Assembly: GCF_002514735.1 (NCBI RefSeq) | Contig: NZ_KZ300476.1 | Span: 911,872-975,871, forward strand | From: Sediminicola luteus | GTDB taxonomy: Bacteria > Bacteroidota > Bacteroidia > Flavobacteriales > Flavobacteriaceae | DNA length: 64,000 bases | Reading direction: 5' to 3' | Shown: one piece after another, positions 52,108-62,729 of the stretch | Layout of the letters: each line of letters opens with the position of its first letter | Position numbering within the stretch: position 1 is the stretch's first letter | Notes under the pieces: model-generated | The model's input: only the letters and a program-made list of their open reading frames with translations | The model's database searches: none | Told to the model about the DNA's origin: nothing | Program-made: the position numbers and the translations under genes

Positions 52108-53451
52108 TTATGCTACTTTTCTGTTTTTACCGGTCTTCATAAGTCCGTCGTAATGTCTATTCAACAAGTAACTGTTTACCTGCTGTACCGTATCTATCGC
52201 CACACCAACCATAATCAAAAGGGAGGTTCCCCCATAGAAAATAGCCCAGTTTGGCTGCACATCCATCAGTTTTACTACCACTGCGGGCAACACGGCCAAC
52301 AGGGCTAGGAAAATTGAGCCCGGCAAGGTAATCAAAGACATGATCTTATCCAAGTAATCAGCCGTTTCCTTTCCTGGACGAATACCCGGAATAAAACCAC
52401 CACTACGTTTTAAGTCGTCTGACATCTTGCTGGTAGGTACCGTAATGGCCGTATAGAAGTAGGTAAAGATGATGATCAACAAGGCGAACAAGATGTTGTA
52501 GGCCAAACCGAAAATATCTTGAAACTGAACTTCCATCCACTGCCCTACGGCGGTATCGTTAAAGGTTCGTCCCAATAAACCTGGGGCAAACATAATAGCC
52601 TGGGCAAAGATAATTGGCATTACCCCAGAGGCATTTAACTTTAACGGAATGTACTGACGGGTTCCCATGATGCTCTTTTCGTAATCCCCGGTAGCGGTCC
52701 TACGGGCATATTGCACCGGAATCTGACGTGTAGCCATTACCAACAACACACTCGCCAAGATTACCAAGAACCAAACGATTACTTCGATCAACATGAACAT
52801 GACACCACCGGTATTGTTGGCGGTACGTGAGATCCATTCTTGAACAAAAGATTGTGGCATGGTAGCGATAATACCTACCATAATCAACAAAGAGATACCG
52901 TTACCGATACCCTTGTCGGTGATTTTCTCACCCAACCACATGGCAAAAATGGTTCCGGTTACCAAAATGATTACGGATGGAATGATAAAATCAAGTCCTT
53001 TCCCCAATACAAAAGCGGAATCCGGCACCCCAAGTGCTCCCAAACCATAAAGATAGGCTGGCGCCTGTACGATACAGATAGCAATGGTCAACCAACGGGT
53101 TATTTGATTAATGGTCTTACGCCCACTCTCGCCTTCCTTTTGCAACTTCTGCAAATACGGAATAGCAATTCCCATAAGTTGCACCACAATGGAAGCAGAG
53201 ATATAAGGCATGATTCCCAAAGCAAAAACCGAAGCGTTGGCAAAAGCCCCTCCGGTAAATGCATTCAAAATCCCTAAGATACCGTTACCGGTATTGTCGG
53301 CGAGTTGGGCCAATTGGGCCGTATCTATACCAGGTAGCACGATTTGCGTACCGAAGCGGTATACCAACAATAGGCCAAGGGTAACCAAAATTCTACCCTT
53401 GAGCTCTTCTATCTTCCAAATATTGGCTAACGTATCTAAAAATTTCTTCAT
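52108..53451 (-). CDS. secY: Preprotein translocase subunit SecY
   Basis: A 447-residue inner-membrane channel protein with ten helices. Recognisable are [15 protein letters not shown] in the first helix, [15 protein letters not shown] in the second, [19 protein letters not shown], and FKTIxFIPG-type loop [20 protein letters not shown] with [10 protein letters not shown]. It lies between rplO and infA, as is usual in the spc operon; adk and map are not here. Confidence 0.97.
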   Translation of the reverse strand: MKKFLDTLANIWKIEELKGRILVTLGLLLVYRFGTQIVLPGIDTAQLAQLADNTGNGILGILNAFTGGAFANASVFALGIMPYISASIVVQLMGIAIPYLQKLQKEGESGRKTINQITRWLTIAICIVQAPAYLYGLGALGVPDSAFVLGKGLDFIIPSVIILVTGTIFAMWLGEKITDKGIGNGISLLIMVGIIATMPQSFVQEWISRTANNTGGVMFMLIEVIVWFLVILASVLLVMATRQIPVQYARRTATGDYEKSIMGTRQYIPLKLNASGVMPIIFAQAIMFAPGLLGRTFNDTAVGQWMEVQFQDIFGLAYNILFALLIIIFTYFYTAITVPTSKMSDDLKRSGGFIPGIRPGKETADYLDKIMSLITLPGSIFLALLAVLPAVVVKLMDVQPNWAIFYGGTSLLIMVGVAIDTVQQVNSYLLNRHYDGLMKTGKNRKVA

Positions 53452-53463
53452 AGTTTGTTTGGC

Positions 53464-53916
53464 TTATAAAAATATCGCCTTACCTCCGGCAGCCTCAATG
53501 GCAGCTTTGGCAGAAGCGGTAAATTTATGTACGGTTATTTCTAAGCTGGCTTTAAGCTCTCCATCGCCCAAAATTTTGACCAAGTCGTTCTTCCCGGCCA
53601 AACGGTTGGCGATCAAAGTTTCCAAAGTTACGGAATCTTTGATTTTTCCGCTATCTACCAACTCTTGTAATTTACCTAGGTTGATCCCGGTATATTCTTT
53701 ACGGTTGATATTCTTAAAACCAAACTTGGGTACACGACGCTGTAAAGGCATTTGACCTCCCTCGAAACCAAGTTTCTTAGAGTAACCAGAACGCGATTTG
53801 GCACCTTTGTGACCACGGGTAGCCGTACCACCTTTTCCAGAGCCTTGCCCCCTACCAACAACTTTTCCGCTATTCTTAACGGATCCTTCGGCGGGTTTTA
53901 GATTATTTAATTCCAT
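53464..53916 (-). CDS. rplO: Ribosomal protein uL15
   Basis: The 150-residue L15 has the usual glycine-rich basic N-terminus (VGRGQGSGKGGTATRGHKGA) that threads into 23S rRNA, then GGQMPLQRRVPKFGF, and a globular C-terminal half. It lies between rpmD and secY with gaps of 13 and 12 bases. Confidence 0.97.
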   Translation of the reverse strand: MELNNLKPAEGSVKNSGKVVGRGQGSGKGGTATRGHKGAKSRSGYSKKLGFEGGQMPLQRRVPKFGFKNINRKEYTGINLGKLQELVDSGKIKDSVTLETLIANRLAGKNDLVKILGDGELKASLEITVHKFTASAKAAIEAAGGKAIFL

Positions 53917-53929
53917 TACACTATAGTGT

Positions 53930-54109
53930 TTAAGCTTCCTCAGTGGAAACCAAGTGTTTAACTTTATCTATCATTCCAAGGATATTGGCAGTATCTTCAT
54001 GCTCTACTACCTGACCAATCCTTTTTAAGCCCAAAGCCTCCAAAGTACGTTTTTGACGCTCCGTACGCTTAATGGCGCTTTTAACTTGAGTAACTTTAAT
54101 CTTAGCCAT
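53930..54109 (-). CDS. rpmD: Ribosomal protein uL30
   Basis: The 59-residue L30 begins at the ATG at 54109 (MAKIKVTQVKSAIKRTERQK); the open frame extends 14 codons further into rpsE, which is not used by the family. The HTLxALGLK-type motif is here RTLEALGLKRIGQVV. It lies 10 bases after rpsE. Confidence 0.95.
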   Translation of the reverse strand: MAKIKVTQVKSAIKRTERQKRTLEALGLKRIGQVVEHEDTANILGMIDKVKHLVSTEEA

Positions 54110-54119
54110 CGTCTGTTGT

Positions 54120-54644
54120 TTATCCGTTAAATACTTTATCCAAGGAAACACCTCTTTCTACAGCTACACTCTTAGCATCCCTTAATTGCAAAAGGGCATC
54201 GAAAGTAGCTTTTACCACATTGTGTGGGTTGGATGACCCTTGAGACTTAGAAAGTACATCGTGTACCCCTACAGCCTCCAATACCGCCCTAACGGCACCA
54301 CCGGCGATAACCCCGGTACCGTGTGAAGCAGGCTGGATGTATACGCGGGCACCACCAAACTTACCTTTTTGCTCGTGTGGCAAAGTACCTTTGTTCAATG
54401 GAATCCTTACCAAGTTTTTCTTGGCATCTTCAACAGCCTTGGCGATGGCAGTGGCAACTTCTTTAGATTTACCCAAACCGTGACCTACAACACCGTTCTC
54501 GTCCCCTACTACAACAATAGCAGAGAATCCGAAGGCACGACCACCTTTGGTTACCTTGGTTACCCTTTGTACACCGACCAAACGATCTTTAAGTTCCAAG
54601 CCTCCAGGCTTGACCGTCTCAACATTTTTATAATTCTGGTACAT
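54120..54644 (-). CDS. rpsE: Ribosomal protein uS5
   Basis: A 174-residue S5, at the mRNA entry and important for accuracy. The N-terminal double-stranded-RNA-like domain has [20 protein letters not shown] and [19 protein letters not shown], and the C-terminal domain has [20 protein letters not shown]. It lies between rplR and rpmD. Confidence 0.97.
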   Translation of the reverse strand: MYQNYKNVETVKPGGLELKDRLVGVQRVTKVTKGGRAFGFSAIVVVGDENGVVGHGLGKSKEVATAIAKAVEDAKKNLVRIPLNKGTLPHEQKGKFGGARVYIQPASHGTGVIAGGAVRAVLEAVGVHDVLSKSQGSSNPHNVVKATFDALLQLRDAKSVAVERGVSLDKVFNG

Positions 54645-54650
54645 AATCTT

Positions 54651-54998
54651 TTAGAATTTAAGTCCGGCCTCCCTAGCGCCTTCAGCTAATGATTTGATTC
54701 TTCCGTGGTATAGATACCCACCCCTATCGAAAGCAACAGCCTCGATACCGGCAGCCTTAGCCTTTTCGGCTACGGCCTTACCTACTTGGGCAGCAATCTC
54801 ACTCTTGGTTCCTTTAGCCTCTATATCGCGAGACGAAGCAGCAGCCAAGGTCTTACCTTCATTATCATCTATAATCTGCGCATAGATCTCCTTGTTACTT
54901 CTGAATACAGACAACCTAGGACGTGCACTGGTACCGAAAGAGACCTTTCTAATCCTCCTTCTGATACGATTTCTTCTTTCACTTCTGGATAATGCCAT
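54651..54998 (-). CDS. rplR: Ribosomal protein uL18
   Basis: A 115-residue L18, which carries 5S rRNA. It has [15 protein letters not shown] and [20 protein letters not shown], and the end [19 protein letters not shown]. It lies 12 bases after rplF and 6 before rpsE. Confidence 0.97.
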   Translation of the reverse strand: MALSRSERRNRIRRRIRKVSFGTSARPRLSVFRSNKEIYAQIIDDNEGKTLAAASSRDIEAKGTKSEIAAQVGKAVAEKAKAAGIEAVAFDRGGYLYHGRIKSLAEGAREAGLKF

Positions 54999-55010
54999 AA
55001 TACTATCTTA

Positions 55011-55553
55011 TTATGCGGATTTACCGGCTTTTCTTCTAATTTCCTCTCCAACGAACTTGATACCTTTTCCTTTGTAAGGCTCAGGCTTACGGAACCCACG
55101 GATCTTAGCGGCTACCTGCCCAACCAATTGCTTGTCGTGCGAAGTAAGCTTTACCAAAGGATTCTTACCTTTTTCGGATACGGTCTCGATCTTCACCTCT
55201 GGCGCTATGTCCATTACGATGTTGTGCGAGAACCCAAGGGCTAGATCCAGTTTCTGACCTTGGTTGCTGGCACGGTAACCTACACCTACCAACTCCAATT
55301 CCTTGGTAAATCCTTGTGATACACCAGTAATCATATTGTTCAACAAAGCGCGATAAAGACCGTGCTTGGCCTTATGCTCTTTTGAGTCGGAAGGACGAGA
55401 TACGGCAACTTGCCCGTCTTCAACCTTAATATCTACCCCAGCGAACTCCTGGGTTAGCTCTCCCAATTTACCTTTTACGGTAACCGTATTGTCGGCAACG
55501 GAAACCGTTACCCCATCCGGTACGCTAATTGGATTGTTACCTATTCTAGACAT
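55011..55553 (-). CDS. rplF: Ribosomal protein uL6
   Basis: A 180-residue L6 with two related domains. Typical are MSRIGNNPISVPDGVTVSV at the start, KHGLYRALLNNMITGVSQGF in the middle, and the C-terminal signature PEPYKGKGIKFVGE. It sits near the factor-binding stalk of the large subunit. Confidence 0.97.
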   Translation of the reverse strand: MSRIGNNPISVPDGVTVSVADNTVTVKGKLGELTQEFAGVDIKVEDGQVAVSRPSDSKEHKAKHGLYRALLNNMITGVSQGFTKELELVGVGYRASNQGQKLDLALGFSHNIVMDIAPEVKIETVSEKGKNPLVKLTSHDKQLVGQVAAKIRGFRKPEPYKGKGIKFVGEEIRRKAGKSA

Positions 55554-55571
55554 TTCTTCGTTTTCTTTATA

Positions 55572-55970
55572 TTAATAAACGTAACACAACACCTCACCGC
55601 CTACGTTCTCTTTGCGGGCTTGCTTATCGGTCATTACCCCGTGCGAGGTACTAACGATAGCGATACCCAAACCGTTCAATACACGTGGCATTTCACCAGA
55701 AGAGGCATATTTCCTCAAACCTGGCTTACTCACACGCTGTATCTTTTTGATAACGGGCTCTTTGGTGGCTGGGTTATACTTAAGGGCGATCTTGATCTTA
55801 CCTTGTACATCTTCGTCCATGAATTTGTAGCTAAGGATGTATCCTTGATCGAACAAAATTTTGGTCATTTCCTTCTTCACGTTAGAAGCCGGAATCTCTA
55901 CTACCTTATGTCCAGCACGGCTGGCATTTCGGATTCTTGTCAAATAATCTGCTATAACATCTGTTACCAT
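55572..55970 (-). CDS. rpsH: Ribosomal protein uS8
   Basis: A 132-residue S8 that binds 16S rRNA and in enteric bacteria represses its own operon. MVTDVIADYLTRIRNASRAG is at the start and the C-terminal signature is STSHGVMTDKQARKENVGGE. It lies between rpsN and rplF. Confidence 0.97.
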   Translation of the reverse strand: MVTDVIADYLTRIRNASRAGHKVVEIPASNVKKEMTKILFDQGYILSYKFMDEDVQGKIKIALKYNPATKEPVIKKIQRVSKPGLRKYASSGEMPRVLNGLGIAIVSTSHGVMTDKQARKENVGGEVLCYVY

Positions 55971-55987
55971 CTCTCTTATCCCTTAAA

Positions 55988-56257
55988 TTACCAACTTGCC
56001 TTTTTAACACCAGGAATCAAACCTTTATTGGCCATCTCACGGAACATAACCCTAGAGATACCGAAGGTTCTCATATAACCTTTTGGCCTTCCGGTAAGTT
56101 TGCAACGGTTGTGCATACGTACTGGCGAAGCGTTTTTAGGCAATTTCTGTAAAGCTTCGTAGTCACCAGCTTCTTTCAAAGCTTTTCTTTTGGCGGCATA
56201 CTTGGCCACTGTTTTAGCCCTTTTAACCTCACGGGCCTTCATAGATTCTTTAGCCAT
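55988..56257 (-). CDS. rpsN: Ribosomal protein uS14 (zinc-free long form)
   Basis: An 89-residue S14 of the long type that lacks the zinc finger of the 61-residue form; only one Cys remains in [20 protein letters not shown]. It ends in [10 protein letters not shown]. It lies two bases after rplE. Confidence 0.97.
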   Translation of the reverse strand: MAKESMKAREVKRAKTVAKYAAKRKALKEAGDYEALQKLPKNASPVRMHNRCKLTGRPKGYMRTFGISRVMFREMANKGLIPGVKKASW

Positions 56258-56259
56258 CC

Positions 56260-56811
56260 TTAGTTCTTTTTAAAGGGAAGTCCCATTTCAGTTAATAATG
56301 ATTTTGCTTCCTTATCGGTACCGGCAGAGGTTACGAAAGTAATATCCATACCGCTGATACGATTGATCTTATCGATATTGATCTCTGGGAAAATGATCTG
56401 TTCGGTTACCCCTAGATTGTAGTTTCCGCGACCATCGAAACCAGTGGCTTTGATACCTTGGAAATCACGCACCCTTGGTAGGGCCGAAGTGATCAAACGA
56501 TCTAGGAATTCGTACATACGCTCTCCCCTTAGGGTTACCATGGCACCGATAGGCATACCTTTACGTAATTTAAAGGAAGCCACGTCTTTTTTAGACAATC
56601 TGGCAATGGCCTTTTGACCTGTAATGGTAGTAAGCTCTTCTACGGCATGGTCGATCAATTTCTTGTCGGCCACGGCAGCACCTACACCTTTACTTACCAC
56701 GATCTTCTCTAATTTAGGTACCTGCATGACGTTCTTATACCCGAACTCATCTTGAAGCGCTTTCATTACGCGCTCCTTATACTCTTGTTTTAATCTTGGA
56801 ACGTAACCCAT
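56260..56811 (-). CDS. rplE: Ribosomal protein uL5
   Basis: A 183-residue L5 that binds 5S rRNA and touches the P-site tRNA. It starts [20 protein letters not shown] and has [18 protein letters not shown] and [19 protein letters not shown]. It lies two bases after rplX. Confidence 0.97.
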   Translation of the reverse strand: MGYVPRLKQEYKERVMKALQDEFGYKNVMQVPKLEKIVVSKGVGAAVADKKLIDHAVEELTTITGQKAIARLSKKDVASFKLRKGMPIGAMVTLRGERMYEFLDRLITSALPRVRDFQGIKATGFDGRGNYNLGVTEQIIFPEINIDKINRISGMDITFVTSAGTDKEAKSLLTEMGLPFKKN

Positions 56812-56813
56812 AA

Positions 56814-57125
56814 TTAAATAACTTCTTTAGATTTTTTGGCTACCCTTACTTTCTTCCCGTCTTGGATCTCGTACCCAACACGGGTAGTCTCACCTTTACC
56901 GGTCAATAAAGAAAGGTTAGAGATATGGATCGGGGCCTCTTTCTTTACAATACCACCTTGTGGATTGCTGGCACTCGGCTTCTCGTGTTTAGACACCATA
57001 TTGGCACCTTCTACGATAGCTTTGTTCTTCTCCTTATCTACCTTAAGGACTTTACCTTCGGTTCCTTTGTGGTCGCCTGCGATGATCCTTACAGTATCTC
57101 CGGTCTTGATTTTCAACTTTACCAT
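56814..57125 (-). CDS. rplX: Ribosomal protein uL24
   Basis: A 103-residue L24, one of the first proteins to bind 23S rRNA. It has the KOW motif [20 protein letters not shown] near the N-terminus and [18 protein letters not shown] in the middle. It lies between rplN and rplE. Confidence 0.97.
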   Translation of the reverse strand: MVKLKIKTGDTVRIIAGDHKGTEGKVLKVDKEKNKAIVEGANMVSKHEKPSASNPQGGIVKKEAPIHISNLSLLTGKGETTRVGYEIQDGKKVRVAKKSKEVI

Positions 57126-57137
57126 CTCTTCAATATA

Positions 57138-57506
57138 TTAAAGCACCTCAGGGGCCAATGAAACGATTTTCATAAACTGTTTGTCCCTAAGCTCACGGGC
57201 AACGGGTCCGAATACACGGGTTCCCCTCATCTCGCCAGTTGGGTTCAACAACACACAAGCGTTATCATCGAAACGGATGTATGAACCATCGGGTCTTCTT
57301 ACCTCTTTCTTGGTACGTACTACCACGGCAGTGGAAACAGATCCCTTTTTAACGGTACCGTTAGGGGTAGCGTCTTTTACGGTTACTACGATCTTGTCGC
57401 CTACAGAGGCATATCTTCTCTTGGTACCCCCTAGGACACGGATGGTCAAAACCTCCTTGGCCCCAGTGTTATCGGCAACTTTTAGTCTAGATTCCTGCTG
57501 TAACAT
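57138..57506 (-). CDS. rplN: Ribosomal protein uL14
   Basis: The 122-residue L14 is a five-strand barrel at the subunit interface. [19 protein letters not shown] starts it, and the signature region has [19 protein letters not shown] and [20 protein letters not shown]. It lies two bases after rpsQ. Confidence 0.97.
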   Translation of the reverse strand: MLQQESRLKVADNTGAKEVLTIRVLGGTKRRYASVGDKIVVTVKDATPNGTVKKGSVSTAVVVRTKKEVRRPDGSYIRFDDNACVLLNPTGEMRGTRVFGPVARELRDKQFMKIVSLAPEVL

Positions 57507-57508
57507 AA

Positions 57509-57766
57509 TTATTTAGCTCTTTCAATGATTTCTACTAACCTCCAACACTTGGTCTTACTCAACGGACGGGTCTCCATGATCTTTACCGTATCGCCAATGT
57601 TGCAATCGTTCTTTTCGTCGTGCGCCACATATTTCTTGGTCTTTAACACGAACTTTCCGTACATAGGGTGCTTTACACGCTTCACTTCGGAAACAACAAT
57701 GGATTTCTCCATTTTGTTACTGGTAACTACACCTATTCTCTCTTTGCGTAAGTTTCTTTTTTCCAT
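57509..57766 (-). CDS. rpsQ: Ribosomal protein uS17
   Basis: An 85-residue S17, an OB-fold that binds 16S r[22 protein letters not shown] opens it and [20 protein letters not shown] closes it. It lies 13 bases after rpmC. Confidence 0.97.
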   Translation of the reverse strand: MEKRNLRKERIGVVTSNKMEKSIVVSEVKRVKHPMYGKFVLKTKKYVAHDEKNDCNIGDTVKIMETRPLSKTKCWRLVEIIERAK

Positions 57767-57779
57767 AAAGCAGAACCGA

Positions 57780-57971
57780 TTATTGTAATTCCCTTTTAGT
57801 TAGTTCCGTGGCCAAACGGGCAACGGTCTTTTTGATTTTTACGATCTGCATCGGATTTTCGAGCGGGGTCACGGTATGTGCCATTTTCAAATCCGAATGT
57901 TGCTTCTTATATTCAGCTAATTTGTCTTTGAGCTCCTCAACGGACAAATCTTTTACTTCTGATTGTTTCAT
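57780..57971 (-). CDS. rpmC: Ribosomal protein uL29
   Basis: A 63-residue L29 of two long helices at the exit of the peptide tunnel. It has [20 protein letters not shown] and the signature [19 protein letters not shown]. It lies 19 bases after rplP. Confidence 0.96.
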   Translation of the reverse strand: MKQSEVKDLSVEELKDKLAEYKKQHSDLKMAHTVTPLENPMQIVKIKKTVARLATELTKRELQ

Positions 57972-57990
57972 TGTTCTTGCTATCTCTTAA

Positions 57991-58410
57991 TTAAGCTGAA
58001 TAATCCCTTGCTACTATAAACTTGGTCTTAACCGGCAATTTCTGCGCGGCTAGCCTTAAGGCTTCTTTGGCCACATCATAAGGTACACCGGAGATCTCGA
58101 ACATGATCCTTCCTGGTTTAACGGCGGCTACCCAATATTCAGGGGCACCCTTACCTTTACCCATACGTACCTCAAGAGGCTTCTTGGTAATAGGCTTGTC
58201 CGGGAAGATCTTGATCCACATCTGCCCTTCCCTTTTCATGTAACGGGTCGCGGCGATACGCGCGGCCTCGATCTGGCGGGAAGTGATAAAGTGGCTATCC
58301 AATGACTTTATACCAAACATACCGTTGGAGAGTTGGTGACCCCTTCCGGAGTTTCCTTTCATTCTCCCCTTCTGTGCCTTACGGAATTTGGTTCTTTTCG
58401 GTTGTAACAT
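57991..58410 (-). CDS. rplP: Ribosomal protein uL16
   Basis: A 139-residue L16 near the A-site t[22 protein letters not shown] is at the start, then [20 protein letters not shown], with the signature [20 protein letters not shown]. It lies between rpsC and rpmC. Confidence 0.97.
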   Translation of the reverse strand: MLQPKRTKFRKAQKGRMKGNSGRGHQLSNGMFGIKSLDSHFITSRQIEAARIAATRYMKREGQMWIKIFPDKPITKKPLEVRMGKGKGAPEYWVAAVKPGRIMFEISGVPYDVAKEALRLAAQKLPVKTKFIVARDYSA

Positions 58411-58429
58411 TTTCTTTTCTCTTTACTAA

Positions 58430-59143
58430 TTACTTCCTACGGCGTCCTTTTCTGTCGTCGTTCTTACCTCCTTTAGACTGCCCTTTGGACATACCTACCA
58501 ATGGAGAAAGCTCGCGCTTACCGTAAACTTCACCTTTCATGATCCAAACCTTGATTCCCAACCTACCGTAAGTAGTGTGGGCCTCATGTAGGGCATAGTC
58601 GATATCGGCCCTAAAGGTCGATAACGGGATCCTTCCGTCTTTATATGCTTCGGAACGTGCCATTTCAGCCCCGTTCAAACGGCCACTGATTTGGATTTTG
58701 ATTCCTTCGGCATTCATTCTCATTGCCGCAGCGATGGCCATTTTAATAGCCCTACGGTACGAAATCCTTCCTTCAATCTGGCGGGCTACACTGGCAGCTA
58801 CCAAATTGGCATCCAATTCAGGACGCTTGATTTCGTAAATATTGATCTGCACCTCTTTGTTGGTGATCTTCTTAAGCTCTTCCTTAAGTTTATCAACCTC
58901 CTGGCCACCTTTACCGATAATAATACCCGGACGGGCCGTAGTAATGGTAATGGTGATCAATTTTAAGGTACGCTCAATGATCACACGCGAAACACTGGCC
59001 TTGGCCAAACGGGCGTGAACGTACTTTCTGATCTTGTCGTCTTCGGCCAATTTATCGCCGTAGTCGTTTCCACCATACCAGTTGGATTCCCATCCTCTGA
59101 TGATTCCTAACCTATTTCCTATAGGGTTTGTCTTCTGTCCCAT
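58430..59143 (-). CDS. rpsC: Ribosomal protein uS3
   Basis: The 237-residue S3 lies at the mRNA entry. It begins [20 protein letters not shown], has a KH domain with [18 protein letters not shown], and the C-terminal domain with [21 protein letters not shown] basic tail ([13 protein letters not shown]) follows. It lies 11 bases after rplV. Confidence 0.97.
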   Translation of the reverse strand: MGQKTNPIGNRLGIIRGWESNWYGGNDYGDKLAEDDKIRKYVHARLAKASVSRVIIERTLKLITITITTARPGIIIGKGGQEVDKLKEELKKITNKEVQINIYEIKRPELDANLVAASVARQIEGRISYRRAIKMAIAAAMRMNAEGIKIQISGRLNGAEMARSEAYKDGRIPLSTFRADIDYALHEAHTTYGRLGIKVWIMKGEVYGKRELSPLVGMSKGQSKGGKNDDRKGRRRK

Positions 59144-59154
59144 ACTGTTATGAT

Positions 59155-59562
59155 CTAGCTTTGTACTTTAGTTTTTGCAGCGACTACCATGGTAACATGA
59201 TTGGAACGCTTACGGATCCTGTGGGCCCTTCCTTGAGGAGCCGGACGCAAACGCTTTAACATGGTACCACCATCTACGCGAATCTCACTTACTACCAATT
59301 CAGCCTCTTCGATATCGGCATCTTCGTTCTTGGCTTGCCAGTTTGCGATGGCAGACAATAACAATTTCTCCAACCTACGAGCGGCCTCCTTTTGACTAAA
59401 ACGTAAGATTGCCAAGGCTTTCTCTACCTCTACGCCACGAACCAAATCGGCCACCAAACGCATCTTACGAGGCGAAGTAGGACAATTGTTCAACTTAGCG
59501 AAGGCTTTGGTCTTTCTCTCGGCCTTTAATCTATCGGCCATTTGTTTTTTGCGAACTCCCAT
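59155..59562 (-). CDS. rplV: Ribosomal protein uL22
   Basis: A 135-residue L22 with an N-terminal extension of about 20 residues ([17 protein letters not shown]) that other flavobacterial L22 proteins also have. The core begins [19 protein letters not shown], and the loop reaching into the peptide tunnel is in [15 protein letters not shown]. It lies eight bases after rpsS. Confidence 0.97.
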   Translation of the reverse strand: MGVRKKQMADRLKAERKTKAFAKLNNCPTSPRKMRLVADLVRGVEVEKALAILRFSQKEAARRLEKLLLSAIANWQAKNEDADIEEAELVVSEIRVDGGTMLKRLRPAPQGRAHRIRKRSNHVTMVVAAKTKVQS

Positions 59563-59570
59563 AGCTTAAC

Positions 59571-59846
59571 TTACCTTTTTTTGTTTTTAGCCCCAGCATG
59601 ACCCCTAAAAGAACGGGTCGGTGAGAACTCTCCCAATTTATGACCCACCATGTTCTCGGTAACATATACCGGTACGAACTGGCGCCCATTGTGTACGGCT
59701 ATGGTCTGACCTACGAAATCTGGAGTGATCATAGAGGCGCGAGACCAGGTCTTGATAACCGTCTTCTTATTGGATTCTATATTCTGTTGTACCTTCTTCT
59801 CCAAGCTGAAGTGAACGTACGGTCCTTTTTTTAACGAACGTGCCAT
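59571..59846 (-). CDS. rpsS: Ribosomal protein uS19
   Basis: A 91-residue S19 of the small subunit head. It begins [20 protein letters not shown] and has the signature [20 protein letters not shown]. It lies 11 bases after rplB. Confidence 0.97.
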   Translation of the reverse strand: MARSLKKGPYVHFSLEKKVQQNIESNKKTVIKTWSRASMITPDFVGQTIAVHNGRQFVPVYVTENMVGHKLGEFSPTRSFRGHAGAKNKKR

Positions 59847-59857
59847 TTAACTACGTT

Positions 59858-60682
59858 TTATTTCTTTCTACGTTCTATGATATACCTATTACTATCCTTG
59901 GTCTTGGAACGAGTCCTATAACCTTTGGCAGGAATACCTTTTCTAGATCTTGGGTGACCTCCGGAAGCTCTTCCTTCACCACCACCCATTGGGTGATCTA
60001 CAGGGTTCATAACCACAGGACGGGTTCTTGGCCTACGGCCCAACCAACGACTTCTACCAGCCTTACCAGACACCAACAACTGGTGATCTGAGTTAGACAC
60101 GGCACCAATGGTAGCCACACAGTTGGCCAAAACCAAACGGGTTTCACCAGAAGGCAACTTAATAGTCACGAACTTTCCATCTTTCGCCATCAATTGGGCA
60201 AAAGTACCGGCACTACGAGCCATAACGGCTCCTTGACCGGGACGCAGCTCTATACAAGAGATTACGGTACCCAACGGAATATTGGCCAATGGCATAGCGT
60301 TCCCAATCTCTGGGGCCACATTGTCACCGGACATTACTTCTTGACCTACGGTCAAACCGTTTTGGGCAATAATGTATCTCTTTTCGTTATCGGTATACTT
60401 TACCAAAGCGATAAAGGCCGAACGGTTCGGATCGTACTGAATCGACTCAACAGTACCAGCAACACCTTGCTTGTCACGTTTGAAATCGATTACACGATAC
60501 CTTCTCTTATGACCACCACCTTTATAGCGCATGGTCATTTTTCCTTGACTGTTTCTACCTCCGGACTTTTTTAACGGAGCAAGCAAGCTTTTCTCCGGCT
60601 TATCGGTAGTAATCGCGTCAAATCCGTTTACTACCCTAAAACGCTGACCGGGGGTGATGGGTTTTAATTTCCTAACTGACAT
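59858..60682 (-). CDS. rplB: Ribosomal protein uL2
   Basis: A 274-residue L2, needed for subunit joining and peptidyl transfer. It has the OB-fold and SH3-like domains and the C-terminal signature [18 protein letters not shown] with the conserved His. It starts eight bases after the rplW stop. Confidence 0.98.
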   Translation of the reverse strand: MSVRKLKPITPGQRFRVVNGFDAITTDKPEKSLLAPLKKSGGRNSQGKMTMRYKGGGHKRRYRVIDFKRDKQGVAGTVESIQYDPNRSAFIALVKYTDNEKRYIIAQNGLTVGQEVMSGDNVAPEIGNAMPLANIPLGTVISCIELRPGQGAVMARSAGTFAQLMAKDGKFVTIKLPSGETRLVLANCVATIGAVSNSDHQLLVSGKAGRSRWLGRRPRTRPVVMNPVDHPMGGGEGRASGGHPRSRKGIPAKGYRTRSKTKDSNRYIIERRKK

Positions 60683-60690
60683 CCCTAATC

Positions 60691-60981
60691 TTATAAATTA
60701 CTGTACAAATCAATAATATCTCCCTCTACGACGTCTACTATGGCTTTTTTATAAGCACTGGTCTTACCATGCTGTACCCCGGTTTTGGTATAACGGGTCT
60801 TACGCTTGGGACCATAGTTCATAGTACGCACTTTCTTAACAGCAACACCATACGCGGCTTCTACAGCTTCTTTGATCTGGATTTTATTGGCACCCATATC
60901 AACCACAAAACCATAACGGTTGTACAACTCGCTCTCAGCGGTCATTTTTTCTGTTATAATCGGTTTAATCAACACACCCAT
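60691..60981 (-). CDS. rplW: Ribosomal protein uL23
   Basis: A 96-residue L23 at the tunnel exit, where SRP and trigger factor bind. It starts [20 protein letters not shown] and has [20 protein letters not shown]. It lies seven bases after rplD. Confidence 0.96.
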   Translation of the reverse strand: MGVLIKPIITEKMTAESELYNRYGFVVDMGANKIQIKEAVEAAYGVAVKKVRTMNYGPKRKTRYTKTGVQHGKTSAYKKAIVDVVEGDIIDLYSNL

Positions 60982-60988
60982 GGTACTG

Positions 60989-61618
60989 TTACTTGTTTAA
61001 GTTCGACTCAATTCCTTCTACCGCAGCTTCAGTAAGTACGATAGTGTTGGCGTTAACGATCTTATAGGTACTCAATTCAGAATTGGTAACCACTTCTGAA
61101 CCTCTATAATTACGTGACGACAAATACACATTTTTATTCAAGCCACCCAATACAACCAGAGACTTCTTATCTGCCAAACCTAAAGATTTAAGCACATCGG
61201 CGTAAGCCTTGGTTTTTGGGGTTTCGAATGAAAAATCTTCAACAACCACGATAGCGTTATCTTTCCCTTTTTGGCTTAAAGCCGATTTACGGGCCAAACG
61301 CTTTTGGCTCTTGTTCAATTTCTGATTGTAATCCCTAGGGGTTGGACCGAAAATACGACCACCTCCACGGAAAACAGGAGACTTGATACTACCAGCCCTT
61401 GCGGTACCGGTTCCTTTTTGCTTTTTGATCTTACGGGTACTACCTACGATCTCAGCTCTTTCTTTAGACTTGTGGGTTCCTTGACGCTGATGGGCCAAGT
61501 ACTGTTTCACGTCCAAATAGATAGCATGGTTGCTAGGCTCTATACCGAACACACCATCTGAAAGCTCAACAGTCCTTCCAGTCTCTTTTCCCTGAATATC
61601 TAAAACAGCTACTTTCAT
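60989..61618 (-). CDS. rplD: Ribosomal protein uL4
   Basis: A 209-residue L4, whose loop lines the peptide tunnel and which in enteric bacteria also controls its operon by attenuation. The loop has [20 protein letters not shown] and [20 protein letters not shown]. Its ATG shares one base with the rplC stop (TAATG), a tight coupling. Confidence 0.97.
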   Translation of the reverse strand: MKVAVLDIQGKETGRTVELSDGVFGIEPSNHAIYLDVKQYLAHQRQGTHKSKERAEIVGSTRKIKKQKGTGTARAGSIKSPVFRGGGRIFGPTPRDYNQKLNKSQKRLARKSALSQKGKDNAIVVVEDFSFETPKTKAYADVLKSLGLADKKSLVVLGGLNKNVYLSSRNYRGSEVVTNSELSTYKIVNANTIVLTEAAVEGIESNLNK

Positions 61619-62235
61619 TACTTCAAAATGGTTACGTAAGCATTCTTGTGACCAGGAATAGCTCCTTTAACAACGATAAGGTTCTTTTCAGGAACCACTT
61701 TATACACCCTTAGGTTTTGAACGGTAACTTGCTCACCACCCATTCTTCCGGCCATTTTCATTCCTTTGAACACACGTGCAGGATAAGATGCCGCACCAAT
61801 GGAACCGGGAGCCCTTAACCTGTTATGCTGACCGTGGGTAGCCTGACCTACACCACCGAAACCATGGCGCTTAACCACACCCTGGAAACCTTTACCCTTA
61901 GATACACCTTGCACGTCGACGAACTCGCCTTCCATGAAAAGATCTACCCCAATGGTATCACCTAATTTATACTCGCCTCCAAAATCACGGAATTCAACGA
62001 CTTGCTTCTTAGGCGCGGTCCCAGCTTTTTTGTAGTGACCTGCTTCGGCCTTACTGGTGCGCTTTTCTGCCTTGTCATCGAAACCTAACTGAAGGGCACT
62101 ATACCCGTCAACCTCTTCGGTTCTGACTTGGGTAACGACACATGGACCTGCCTCAATGACGGTACAAGGGATATTTTTCCCGTTCTCGTCAAAAATGCTG
62201 GTCATGCCGATTTTTCTTCCAATTAACCCAGACAT
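61618..62235 (-). CDS. rplC: Ribosomal protein uL3
   Basis: A 205-residue L3 near the peptidyl-transferase centre. It begins [20 protein letters not shown] and has the signature [20 protein letters not shown] with [20 protein letters not shown]. It is first of the block after the leader; its ATG lies 38 bases from the T-run of a terminator-like hairpin. Confidence 0.97.
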   Translation of the reverse strand: MSGLIGRKIGMTSIFDENGKNIPCTVIEAGPCVVTQVRTEEVDGYSALQLGFDDKAEKRTSKAEAGHYKKAGTAPKKQVVEFRDFGGEYKLGDTIGVDLFMEGEFVDVQGVSKGKGFQGVVKRHGFGGVGQATHGQHNRLRAPGSIGAASYPARVFKGMKMAGRMGGEQVTVQNLRVYKVVPEKNLIVVKGAIPGHKNAYVTILK

Positions 62236-62272
62236 AATTATATAATAGTTTTAAAAAATTCTTTCGGTTTAT

Positions 62273-62302
62273 AAAAAAGGGGCCAAAAGCAGATTTGACC
62301 CC
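62273..62302 (-). terminator. Terminator-like hairpin in the rplC leader (possible attenuator)
   Basis: On the minus strand GGGGTCAAA and TTTGGCCCC pair (nine base pairs, one G-U), followed by six T. It lies between rpsJ and rplC and also downstream of a promoter-like box, so it could stop both rpsJ read-through and the rplC leader RNA. Confidence 0.75.
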
Positions 62303-62379
62303 GTTTTTGTTCTTTCCGTTTTTCCCTTGCACACGGCTCGGGACATGTTAAATCGACCTAATTAGGCCGAAATCGGCTG

Positions 62380-62387
62380 CAAATATA
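62380..62387 (-). promoter_or_regulatory. Promoter -7 box for rplC and following genes
   Basis: Minus-strand TATATTTG fits TAnnTTTG, with TTTCG about 20 bases upstream as a weak -33. RNA from here would have a leader near 140 bases with GCCGATTTCGGC, CGGCCTAATTAGGTCG and the terminator-like hairpin. Confidence 0.5.
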
Positions 62388-62411
62388 CAACCAAAAGTTT
62401 AATTACGAAAC

Positions 62412-62717
62412 TTAAACTTTGATCTCTACCTCTACACCAGAAGGCAACTCCAATTTCATCAAGGCATCGATGGTCTTGGAAGAAGAGCTATAGATATCCA
62501 AAAGACGCTTGTACGAGCTCAATTGGAACTGCTCCCTAGACTTCTTGTTTACGTGCGGTGAACGCAAAACCGTAAAGATCTTCTTGTGTGTTGGTAACGG
62601 GATAGGCCCAGTAATAACAGCACCTGTGGTCTTAACGGTCTTTACGATTTTCTCAGCAGACTTATCCACCAAGTTATGATCGTAAGACTTAAGTTTTATT
62701 CTGATTTTCTGACTCAT
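62412..62717 (-). CDS. rpsJ: Ribosomal protein uS10
   Basis: A 101-residue S10 (NusE), part of the small subunit head and of antitermination complexes. It begins [20 protein letters not shown] and has the signature [20 protein letters not shown]. It lies 12 bases after fusA and is parted from rplC by 176 bases with the leader described there. Confidence 0.97.
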   Translation of the reverse strand: MSQKIRIKLKSYDHNLVDKSAEKIVKTVKTTGAVITGPIPLPTHKKIFTVLRSPHVNKKSREQFQLSSYKRLLDIYSSSSKTIDALMKLELPSGVEVEIKV

Positions 62718-62729
62718 TTTTCTACAATT

